Source: SM23-78 sp041479965
Lineage (GTDB): Archaea; Nanobdellota; Nanobdellia; Woesearchaeales; SM23-78
Direction of reading: 5' to 3'
Assembly (NCBI GenBank): GCA_041479965.1
Contig: JBGOZE010000018.1
Location: 1 to 19,684 of the forward strand
DNA: 19,684 nucleotides
In this document: positions 1 through 5,494 of the stretch, in pieces
Layout of the letters: each line of letters begins with the position of its first letter
How positions within the stretch are numbered: the first letter of the stretch is position 1
Made by a program: the position numbers and the translations under genes
The notes under the pieces: generated by a model
Database searches by the model: none
Told to the model about the DNA's origin: nothing
The model's input: the letters and a program-made list of their open reading frames with translations, nothing else

Positions 1-207
1 AAGCTCTTTTTCTAATTCTTCCTGCATCAGGCCAACAGGATCTATTATCTTATCACCTATTTTTATTATTCTCTTTTCGTATGCTGCCTGGTCTTCGGGA
101 AAATATTCTCTGTTAAAGCAGTCATCGCACATGCCATCATGGCAGTAATGATTATGCCCGTCAATCAGAGTATTGCACTTCTTGCAGTGCCAAGTTTCAT
201 CGCTCAT
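1..207 (-). CDS. Small zinc-ribbon-like protein, C-terminus beyond window
   Basis: The frame is open from an ATG at 207 down to the window edge, giving 69 residues with the C-terminus cut off. Cysteines at 8, 11, 22, 27 and 30 (CKKC, then HYC, then CDDC) with nearby histidines give a treble-clef or zinc-ribbon appearance. The remainder is charged and probably helical, with no signal peptide or membrane segment. A TATA-like box 34 nt upstream supports the start. I do not recognise the family and the function is unknown. It diverges from the retroelement target gene. Confidence 0.7.
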   Translation of the reverse strand, partial: MSDETWHCKKCNTLIDGHNHYCHDGMCDDCFNREYFPEDQAAYEKRIIKIGDKIIDPVGLMQEELEKEL

Positions 208-240
208 TTTTTATTCTCATTAGCTAGAAAAGGTTGGTTG

Positions 241-250
241 CTTATAAATT
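241..250 (-). promoter_or_regulatory. TATA box for the zinc-ribbon gene
   Basis: On the minus strand the sequence reads AATTTATAAG, an archaeal TATA-like element. It lies about 34 nt from the ATG at 207, so the transcript would have a very short leader. Confidence 0.45.
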
Positions 251-310
251 TCACGCATGCATTTTCCACATAAAAAAGCGATTAATAACTACCAGATAGT
301 GGTTAAAAAA

Positions 311-327
311 CCGAAAAGTTTATAAAT
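311..327 (+). promoter_or_regulatory. BRE/TATA promoter of the DGR target gene
   Basis: CCGAAAAG followed by TTTATAAAT matches an archaeal BRE plus TATA box. Transcription would start near 350 and leave a leader of about 60 nt. The AGAGGT at 399-404 is a reasonable ribosome binding site for the ATG at 413. Confidence 0.6.
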
Positions 328-412
328 GAGCTTTCACATAGAGCTGTATTAATGGGGGATGAATAATCGTTTTCATCTTCTTTAATTATAAACTAGCAAG
401 AGGTCGATATTT

Positions 413-1234
413 ATGGCATACGAACTGAAGAAAGAAGCAAGCGTTCCTAGGAAAGGCTCTGTTTTCTATGTTGAAGCTCCGTTTGACGAGGAGATGAAGC
501 TTTTTGAAGAAAATGGGTTAACATTGATTTCTGCAAAGGATTTGACTTATGCACGAATGAGGCTGGGAAAGGATCATTCTGTGTCGCAGAATGGCAGCTG
601 GATTCGCGAAGGAGATTTGTACGTTCCTGCAAGGCTTGCTGGCAAGGCTTCAATTGTTCTTGCAAGGGATTCTTTTATGCTTGAAAACCCTGGCGCTGCT
701 GTGAAAGCTCATAGAAGCGGAAATGAAGCAAAGATTGATGATGATAAAGCCGTGAGTGTTCTTGAAGAGGCAAAGAAAGGCAGCAAGGATTATCATGTCT
801 TGGAGAGCACTGAATCTATTCCTGCTAGTAAATTTGGAGAAAATGCTACTGCTGTCTTTTTGTTTGGAAAGCTTGCTAAGGATTATGGTCTTTTCTTGAA
901 AGATGCAGGAACAAAGGCAATGCCTTTATATTTTGATGGTAATGATCACATAAACTCGCAAGGTCCTTATGTTAATCAGTTGTGGCTTGGCAGGCTCAAC
1001 GGCAACTCCCTTATCCTTGGCAACGGCAGGAGCCTCGTCAGCAACGGGGCTCGTGGGGTGCAGTTGGCCGCCGAAGGCGGTCGCGCCGAGAAAACCGTTG
1101 TAGGTACCTATACGCCATCCAATAAAGAGGTTGAAAGAAATCTTAAGATTGCGCAAGAAGTTATGAAAGGAACAAGACCTACAAAGGATTTGGAAAAAAT
1201 AGTCGCCTTGCTTGAGAAATTTAGAAAGAATTAA
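413..1234 (+). CDS. DGR target protein carrying the variable repeat
   Basis: This 273-residue protein is the diversified target of the retroelement. Residues 190-216 (LWLGRLNGNS...GARGV) are encoded by the variable repeat and match the asparagine-rich product of the template at 1431-1516. Residues 197, 200, 202, 205, 207, 209, 210, 212 and 216 differ from the template and are therefore the diversified positions. The W-x-G-R-L start and the N/G/R spacing resemble the C-type-lectin folds of known DGR targets, but I infer the fold only from this pattern. No signal peptide or membrane segment is visible, so the protein is probably cytoplasmic or exported by another route. Unlike classic targets, the VR is not at the C-terminus: a charged, probably helical 57-residue tail follows it. 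The ligand is unknown. The start is supported by AGAGGT and the upstream TATA box. Confidence 0.85.
   Translation: MAYELKKEASVPRKGSVFYVEAPFDEEMKLFEENGLTLISAKDLTYARMRLGKDHSVSQNGSWIREGDLYVPARLAGKASIVLARDSFMLENPGAAVKAHRSGNEAKIDDDKAVSVLEEAKKGSKDYHVLESTESIPASKFGENATAVFLFGKLAKDYGLFLKDAGTKAMPLYFDGNDHINSQGPYVNQLWLGRLNGNSLILGNGRSLVSNGARGVQLAAEGGRAEKTVVGTYTPSNKEVERNLKIAQEVMKGTRPTKDLEKIVALLEKFRKN
978..1060 (+). repeat. DGR variable repeat (VR)
   Basis: This 83-nt segment aligns to the template at 1431-1516 with a single 3-nt gap (the TAC codon at 1493-1495 is missing here). There are 15 substitutions, every one at a template adenine (10 to G, 3 to T, 2 to C), and no template C, G or T is changed. Homology stops abruptly at both ends. 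The first 22 nt and the core GGGCTCGTGG are constant; the latter is the likely initiation-of-mutagenic-homing (IMH) region. Confidence 0.93.
1064..1083 (+). promoter_or_regulatory. GC hairpin immediately 3' of VR (IMH-type target hairpin)
   Basis: CCGCC, loop GAA, GGCGG (1068-1080) forms a perfect 5-bp stem, extended by G-T, G-C and T-G pairs to about 8 bp. It begins within about 5 nt of the last VR/TR-matching base and is absent after the TR. In the Bordetella phage DGR a hairpin/cruciform just downstream of VR is needed for efficient retrohoming. Position and form match here, but the role is inferred. The sequence is also translated (roughly LAAEGG). Confidence 0.65.
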
Positions 1235-1239
1235 ATACT
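1224..1239 (+). promoter_or_regulatory. Candidate promoter of the TR RNA and RT gene
   Basis: GAAAGAA then TTAAATAC at 1231-1238 resembles a BRE/TATA pair overlapping the stop codon of the target gene. Initiation about 25 nt downstream would fall at about 1260, just where a structured segment begins. Moderate to low certainty. Confidence 0.35.
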
Positions 1240-1261
1240 TTCTTTTTCTTTATTCTTTTTT
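1239..1261 (+). terminator. T-rich terminator of the target gene
   Basis: A pyrimidine tract with several runs of T follows the stop codon at 1234 directly, typical of archaeal intrinsic termination. It would separate the target transcript from the template RNA. Confidence 0.45.
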
Positions 1262-1540
1262 GTCTCGACCTGCTACAAGAAAACATATTATCAGATGTGC
1301 CCCTGTAGTACAAGAGACCACACGCCTTTTTGCTAGCGCTTGCATTGCAAGCCATGAAATACAGCCTCAACAACAAGCACCTTGCTTACTTTGAAGGGGC
1401 AGTGATATGATAGGTAAAAGGGCTACTCTGAGTTGTGGCTTGGCAGGCTCAACAACAACTCCAATATCAATGGCAACAACAGGAACCTCAACTACAACAA
1501 CAGGGCTCGTGGAATGGCCTTTGGTCGAGACATAATTATA
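1262..1540 (+). ncRNA. Template RNA region of the DGR (leader plus TR)
   Basis: No gene is convincing between the target and the RT gene. The segment holds the TR (1431-1516) and a leader that can fold. GTCTC 1262-1266 pairs with GAGAC 1314-1318, and TGCTAC 1271-1276 with GTAGTA 1305-1310. An almost perfect palindrome lies at 1338-1352. An 18-codon reading frame at 1354-1410 exists but has no supporting signal. DGRs need an RNA containing TR as template. The exact ends here are inferred, and TR ends only 24 nt before the RT start. Confidence 0.5.
1431..1516 (+). repeat. DGR template repeat (TR)
   Basis: This 86-nt template of the VR contains 30 adenines, mostly in AAC/AAT codons, which is the usual DGR design because mutating the A residues of AAY cannot create a stop. 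Of 29 adenines with a VR counterpart, 15 have changed. The TR lies upstream of the RT gene on the same strand and is in frame with it, though it is probably not translated. Confidence 0.93.
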
Positions 1541-2650
1541 ATGAAAAAACCTTCTCTTTATGAAAGGCTTTGCTCTTACGAAAATCTAGAGCTTGCCTGG
1601 CGCAAGGCAAGGAAGCACAAAACCCAAAAGCATTATGTTATTGAATTTGAAAAGAACCTCAAAAAAAACCTGTTAATATTAAAAACAGAATTATTGCTTC
1701 ACTCCTACCGCCCAAAGCCTTTAGAAACATTCACTATTAGAGACCCAAAAACCAGAAAGATAAGCAAATCAGACTTTCGTGATAGAGTCGTGCACCATGC
1801 GCTCTGCAACATTATCGAGCCAATCTTTGATAAGGGCTTCATTCATGACTCTTATGCCAACAGGCTGGGCAAAGGGACGCATAAGGCAATTGAAAGATTT
1901 GACTATTTCGAGAGAAAAGCAACAAGAAATAATTCCAGAGCCTGTTTTGTGCTAAAAGCAGATGTTCTCCATTACTTCGACACAGTAAGCCATGAATTAC
2001 TGCTATCAATAATAAAAAGAAAGGTTTGGGATAATAAAGTCTTATTCCTAATAAGAACGATTTTGAAGAATCACAAGACAAAACACAAAGGTAAAGGAAT
2101 GCCTCTTGGCAACCTGACAAGCCAGTTCTTTGCAAATGTTTATCTGAACGAACTAGACAGATACGTAAAATACGATCTTAGGATTAAATATTATATCAGG
2201 TATGTTGATGACTTCGTAATATTTCACCAATCAAAAGCACAATTAGAAGCATACAAAGAAAAGATTAATTTGTTTTTAAAAAAAACTCTAGATTTAGAAT
2301 TGCACCCTGAGAAATCCAGAATATTCAGCATCAGGAAAGGAACAACTTTTCTGGGATTAAGAATCTTTGCGCATCATAAACTATTAAAAAAGAGCAATAT
2401 AAGAAAGCTCAAGGGCAAACTCTCTTATCTATCTGAACAATACACAAATAAAGAAATAGACTATGATGTTATTTACGATTTCCTAGAAGGCTGGCTTGCC
2501 TATGCCAAGGGTGCGGACACGTATCGGTTAAGAAAGGAGATAATAATGGGAATAGATAAAAATTTTGGAGGGAAAACCTCAACCAAAGAGATGAATAGGC
2601 ATCAAAAGCTCATCGCGCTGCAAGTTCCCGCCTCACCCTCTGAACCTTAA
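1541..2650 (+). CDS. DGR reverse transcriptase
   Basis: This 369-residue protein copies the template RNA with adenine-specific errors to give the cDNA that replaces the VR. Catalytic aspartates are D141 (ADVLHYFD) and D223/D224 in YVDD (221-224). GMPLGNLTSQ (186-195) holds the GxxxSQ motif that separates DGR RTs from group II intron and retron RTs. Fingers and palm (about 60-290) are followed by a basic thumb (about 300-345). No maturase, endonuclease or RNase H domain is seen. The ATG at 1541 is chosen because the in-frame TTG at 1433 would translate the TR; its Shine-Dalgarno is weak. No Avd-like accessory gene is visible nearby. The last 41 nt overlap the convergent LAGLIDADG gene. Confidence 0.93.
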   Translation: MKKPSLYERLCSYENLELAWRKARKHKTQKHYVIEFEKNLKKNLLILKTELLLHSYRPKPLETFTIRDPKTRKISKSDFRDRVVHHALCNIIEPIFDKGFIHDSYANRLGKGTHKAIERFDYFERKATRNNSRACFVLKADVLHYFDTVSHELLLSIIKRKVWDNKVLFLIRTILKNHKTKHKGKGMPLGNLTSQFFANVYLNELDRYVKYDLRIKYYIRYVDDFVIFHQSKAQLEAYKEKINLFLKKTLDLELHPEKSRIFSIRKGTTFLGLRIFAHHKLLKKSNIRKLKGKLSYLSEQYTNKEIDYDVIYDFLEGWLAYAKGADTYRLRKEIIMGIDKNFGGKTSTKEMNRHQKLIALQVPASPSEP

Positions 2651-3731
2651 TATCACTCACGCCTACTTGCTCTGCTATCTTCCAAGCAGGCCAGTCAGGA
2701 TGTTCCTTATCAAGTTCGATTATTTTTTCTATCTGGTTTTGAGGAATCTTGTTCCAAGGCTTCTGAAGATTACTTCGCCACTCTTTCAAACCATCAAAGC
2801 TGCTATATAGGTTTATCATTCGCAAAAATTTGTTGTACTTCTTAAGGCTTAAGGTCATGAGCTTTTGCTTTAGTAATTTCAAGTGGTTTTCTTTGCGGGA
2901 AATAACAACACCATGAAAATTCGGATAAACTGAAGATGAAATTCCTAATCTTAAAAGGCATGCTTGGTAAATTTTTCGTTCTGACAACTCCTTTGCGCTA
3001 ACAAAAATACGGAAATGACCTAAAGCTGGATTGACTTCAACATTTGACTCTCCTGCAATAATGCCTCTCATAAATGCCCGAATCTCATCTTCTTCATAAT
3101 CGAGAATCTTTTCAAATGTAGCTTTAACCAATTTCTTCACGATCTGACTGAACAGATTTGATTTTTTCTCAAAGATTAATGTTCCATAATCATAGAATTT
3201 CAATTTCTTGTTCCGTGTATTCTTTATGTATGTTACTTTCTTAGGATAAGAATTTTCCACGGGTAATTCGCTTTGCTTAAGCCAATAATCAATCACTTTA
3301 TCCTCTATTTCTTTCTTATATTCAACATCAGTTGGCTCGTTAAGATTGATTTTAATGCTCCATTTCCATTTTTCTTTTGGAAAGTTCAACTCATTCTCAA
3401 ACCATTTGATGGCTTTATTAATTAACTTAGGCTCATGATTGCAGAATACAACTTTACCATCGTGTTGCTTTCCCATTTCTGCTTGCAATAAACCAAGAAC
3501 TTCAAAAGTCTCTTTACCTCTTCGAATATGTTTGGGAAGCAACAGAGTGTAACGCTTCTTCCCAACAATTCCTGTTTGATTATGTAAATCAACATCATAA
3601 TATGTAGTCAAATAATTTTCATCCTCAATAATATTCACATTGTATTGCCTATCTGGATATTTGACGCAGACACTTTTTTCTGGAATAAATTCTTTAAGAC
3701 AAATCTTTTGCTTTTTTCTTTGCGAGTTCAT
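2610..3731 (-). CDS. LAGLIDADG homing-endonuclease-like protein with C-terminal HTH
   Basis: This 373-residue protein has two LAGLIDADG-like motifs: VLGLLQAEMG (78-87, acidic E85) and FMRGIIAGES (220-229, acidic E228). Family members use one acidic residue per motif to bind the metal that cuts DNA, so both catalytic positions appear intact. The C-terminus (about 331-370, with PAWKIAEQVGVSDIKVQRVRREL) looks like a helix-turn-helix. The ATG has GGTGAT 7 nt upstream. The gene stands alone, not inside a host gene or visible intron. Its stop overlaps the 3' end of the RT gene, so the two are convergent. It may be a free-standing endonuclease, a domesticated DNA-binding protein, or part of the mobility of the locus; I cannot decide. 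Confidence 0.75.
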   Translation of the reverse strand: MNSQRKKQKICLKEFIPEKSVCVKYPDRQYNVNIIEDENYLTTYYDVDLHNQTGIVGKKRYTLLLPKHIRRGKETFEVLGLLQAEMGKQHDGKVVFCNHEPKLINKAIKWFENELNFPKEKWKWSIKINLNEPTDVEYKKEIEDKVIDYWLKQSELPVENSYPKKVTYIKNTRNKKLKFYDYGTLIFEKKSNLFSQIVKKLVKATFEKILDYEEDEIRAFMRGIIAGESNVEVNPALGHFRIFVSAKELSERKIYQACLLRLGISSSVYPNFHGVVISRKENHLKLLKQKLMTLSLKKYNKFLRMINLYSSFDGLKEWRSNLQKPWNKIPQNQIEKIIELDKEHPDWPAWKIAEQVGVSDIKVQRVRRELAAR

Positions 3732-3753
3732 TCATAATCACCGAGTTTAATTT

Positions 3754-3822
3754 CTAGGCGAGGCTGTGTAAATGATTTCAGTTTTTAGGAAAAACGAAAT
3801 CATAATTTGAAAGCCGAGCCTT
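3754..3822. repeat. Long imperfect inverted repeat upstream of the LAGLIDADG gene
   Basis: ATGATTTC 3772-3779 and GTTTTT 3781-3786 pair with AAAAAC 3790-3795 and GAAATCAT 3796-3803: 14 bp with one bulged A and a 3-nt loop. After an internal loop the arms continue with AGGC/GCCT and GGCT/AGCC. On the minus strand it lies in the 5' leader of the LAGLIDADG gene. It could be a regulatory hairpin, a terminator, or the scar or end of an element. Confidence 0.6.
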
Positions 3823-3899
3823 GTTTGAGGTGATGGGAATGGGCGAGCTATCTTATCAAAAGATTTGAAGAATTATCTGTTTATAAGCTTCACGCCAAG

Positions 3900-3951
3900 A
3901 TGTCCAGTGCGTCAAAAAATCATCGTGAAAACTTTCCGAAATGTCTAGTGC
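3900..3951. repeat. Short direct repeat pair
   Basis: ATGTCCAGTGCG (3900-3911) and ATGTCTAGTGCT (3940-3951) match at 10 of 12 positions and are 40 bp apart. A TATA-like TTTATAAGC precedes them at about 3880. They could be regulator-binding sites, or chance. The rest of 3823-4001 shows no gene I can support. Confidence 0.3.
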
Positions 3952-4001
3952 TAATTACGAAGAAATGATTAAAAGAAATCCATAAAAATTTTGTTACTAC
4001 T

Positions 4002-4403
4002 TTATCGATATGACTTTTGACGTTTCGCCCTCGCTTGTCCGTGGCGATTTGGTTTTGCCGATTCCTTGCGTCGCACATCAGCGACCAAAAGCTGCCTGTC
4101 ATAGTCTAGGAATATCTTCTTGAGCCTTGGGCTGTACTCTGCGAGCGCCTTGCCAATGGCCAGCCTTACTGCTGCTGTCTGGCTGCTTATGCCTCCGCCG
4201 ATCACTTTAGCCTTGATATCCACTTGGTTGGCTATCTCTCCTGCGAGTATCAGTGGCTCTTTTATCTTCAATTGAAAGATGTGCGGCTGGTAGTTTTCAA
4301 GGTCAATGCCATTGATCCTTACCATTCCTGTTCCTGGCTTTAAGACTGCTCTTGCAATCGCTCTTTTCCTTTTTCCGTTCTTGCAGATGACTTTTTGCTC
4401 CAT
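4002..4403 (-). CDS. rps9: Ribosomal protein uS9
   Basis: Small-subunit ribosomal protein of 133 residues, at the end of the ribosomal block. The C-terminal signature KPNRHGQARAKRQKSYR is the basic tail of uS9 that reaches the P-site tRNA. The KRKRAIARAVL start and the GGGISSQTAAVRLAIGKAL segment are also typical. The ATG at 4403 is preferred over the in-frame TTG at 4412, because CAAGG lies about 10 nt upstream of the ATG. Usual length for archaeal uS9. In many archaea rpoN and rpoK follow; here the next genes belong to the DGR region. Confidence 0.97.
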   Translation of the reverse strand: MEQKVICKNGKRKRAIARAVLKPGTGMVRINGIDLENYQPHIFQLKIKEPLILAGEIANQVDIKAKVIGGGISSQTAAVRLAIGKALAEYSPRLKKIFLDYDRQLLVADVRRKESAKPNRHGQARAKRQKSYR

Positions 4404-4445
4404 GTTAATCAAACCTTGATAATCATTCTCATATAATCATAACTC

Positions 4446-4874
4446 TTATAGGTCATACCATTTTCCGCCCATGAACCTGCATATCTCTCCTATGCTGACC
4501 TTTTTCAGAGTGGTGAGCCTGCTCACATCAGCCTTGTATATCTTCTCTGTGGGCTTGCCTTTGAACTCCTCAGGCACTCCAATGTAGCACATGACTCTCT
4601 TGTAAGCTTCTCTTCCCCTGGTCTTATCCAAAGGAAGCATTCCCTTCACAATCCTTCTGACAAACCTGTCAGGCAGTCTGGAAACAAAAGGGCCTTTTCT
4701 TGGGCCTCCTGTCTCTCTTGCCCTGTACAAGTACTTGTAACAAACAGACTCTTTCCTGCCAGATATGATTGCTTTCTCGCAGTTAATGATGTCAACTTTC
4801 TCTCCCAGCAGGGCTTTCCTGGCTGCGAAAGTAGCCATCCTTCCAATGATTATGTTGTTAGCATCGATTATCAT
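4446..4874 (-). CDS. rpl13: Ribosomal protein uL13
   Basis: Large-subunit protein of 142 residues, complete and of archaeal length. Recognised by the start MIIDANNIIIGRMATFAAR, the ETGGPRKGPFVSRLPDRFVRR segment and the GMLPLDKTRGREAYKRVMCYIGVP block. It lies 14 nt after the eL18 stop and 42 nt before uS9, so the three are almost certainly co-transcribed. Confidence 0.97.
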   Translation of the reverse strand: MIIDANNIIIGRMATFAARKALLGEKVDIINCEKAIISGRKESVCYKYLYRARETGGPRKGPFVSRLPDRFVRRIVKGMLPLDKTRGREAYKRVMCYIGVPEEFKGKPTEKIYKADVSRLTTLKKVSIGEICRFMGGKWYDL

Positions 4875-4888
4875 TTTTGTTCACTTCT

Positions 4889-5245
4889 TCAACCCATTAT
4901 CCTGACTTTGCTGCCTTTAGGATTCTTCTCCACAAGCTCTTTTATGCTCATGGTTTTTCCCTTGGCATTGATCTTCTCAACAGCCTGCTCAGAGAAAGTG
5001 TAGGCAGCCACAGTTATTTTCTTGTTGAGCTCGCCAGATCCCAGCACTTTGCCAGGCACTACCACGACTTCATTGTCTTTGGCGTACTTGTCGAGCTTGT
5101 AAACATTCACCACTCTTCGCTTTCGCGTAGGTGCCTCTAGGTCAGTCGCAACTCTCTTCCAGATAGCAACATTATTCTCTATTGCTGTCTTCTTGAGCAG
5201 CTGCAATAATTCCATCAATTGCTCGTTCTTATGAATTTTTTTCAT
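4889..5245 (-). CDS. rpl18e: Ribosomal protein eL18
   Basis: Archaeal/eukaryotic-type large-subunit protein of 118 residues. The segments AIWKRVATDLEAPTRKRRVVNVYKL, VVVPGKVLGSGELNKKITVAAY and C-terminal KGSKVRIMG are characteristic. The frame stays open to 5320, but the ATG at 5245 is chosen because it gives the family length and has AGGTCA 6-8 nt upstream; the extra residues would be read through hairpins. First of the eL18-uL13-uS9 trio and downstream of tRNA-Leu. Confidence 0.96.
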   Translation of the reverse strand: MKKIHKNEQLMELLQLLKKTAIENNVAIWKRVATDLEAPTRKRRVVNVYKLDKYAKDNEVVVVPGKVLGSGELNKKITVAAYTFSEQAVEKINAKGKTMSIKELVEKNPKGSKVRIMG

Positions 5246-5282
5246 TTTTTGTGACCTATGGACAAAAATTTTGCGGGCATAC

Positions 5283-5385
5283 AAAAAATCATTTTTGACT
5301 ATGATTTTTTGGGCCCACACTTACTTTGTAAGTGCGGATAACAAAAACCCTTGGTTTTTGAACCCGCACTCTTACTAAGTGCGGG
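5283..5385 (-). promoter_or_regulatory. Four consecutive hairpins between tRNA-Leu and rpl18e
   Basis: Four stems occur in 103 bp. CCCGCACT/AGTGCGGG at 5363-5385 has a 7-nt loop and reaches into the tRNA 3' end. CAAAAACC/GGTTTTTG lies at about 5341-5359. CACTTAC/GTAAGTG lies at about 5317-5333. AAAAAATCAT/ATGATTTTTT at 5283-5310 has 10 bp and an 8-nt loop. GGGCCC at 5311-5316 separates the last two. In RNA they form the tRNA 3' trailer and the rpl18e leader. Roles in processing, attenuation or r-protein feedback are possible but unproven. Confidence 0.6.
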
Positions 5386-5463
5386 GGACGTGGATCGAAC
5401 ACGCGTAGGCACTAAGCCACTACCCCCTCAAGGTAGCCCGTTTGACCGCTCCGGCACCCCCGC
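5380..5463 (-). tRNA. tRNA-Leu (anticodon GAG)
   Basis: The 84-nt cloverleaf pairs acceptor GCGGGGG with CCCCCGC. Anticodon stem CTACC/GGTAG encloses TTGAGGG, giving anticodon GAG (leucine codons CUC and CUU). It has a long class II variable arm and a T arm GCGTG-TTCGATC-CACGT. The discriminator base is A, as in leucine tRNAs. CCA is not encoded and no intron is present. A tRNA-Leu gene just upstream of eL18-uL13-uS9 is known from Haloarcula, so this synteny is conserved. A weak TATA-like CCAAATAAG lies about 30 nt upstream, overlapping the end of rpoD. Confidence 0.95.
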
Positions 5464-5494
5464 GCGTTAAGTTGAGGATAATGCCTTAAGGGAC

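Noticed and set aside
1037..1051. Non-adenine (T to A, C to G) changes between TR and VR
   Set aside because: They vanish when the TAC codon at 1493-1495 is treated as a 3-nt indel, leaving only adenine changes.
1354..1410. Eighteen-codon frame (MKYSLNNKHLAYFEGAVI) as a remnant of an avd accessory gene
   Set aside because: Too short, with no ribosome binding site and no helical-bundle character; it may be chance within the template RNA.
1541..2650. Group II intron or retron reverse transcriptase
   Set aside because: No maturase X or HNH domain and no intron RNA domain V are visible. The GxxxSQ motif together with the adenine-biased TR/VR pair fits a DGR instead.
3900..3968. Short plus-strand gene (about 22 codons) after the TATA-like element
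   Set aside because: No ribosome binding site and no recognisable product, and it runs through the direct repeat pair.
4403..4412. TTG start for uS9 adding three residues
   Set aside because: The ATG at 4403 has better spacing to the upstream AAGG and gives the usual archaeal length.
5380..5463. Intron in the tRNA-Leu gene
   Set aside because: The anticodon loop is a normal 7 nt and the stems pair without any insertion.
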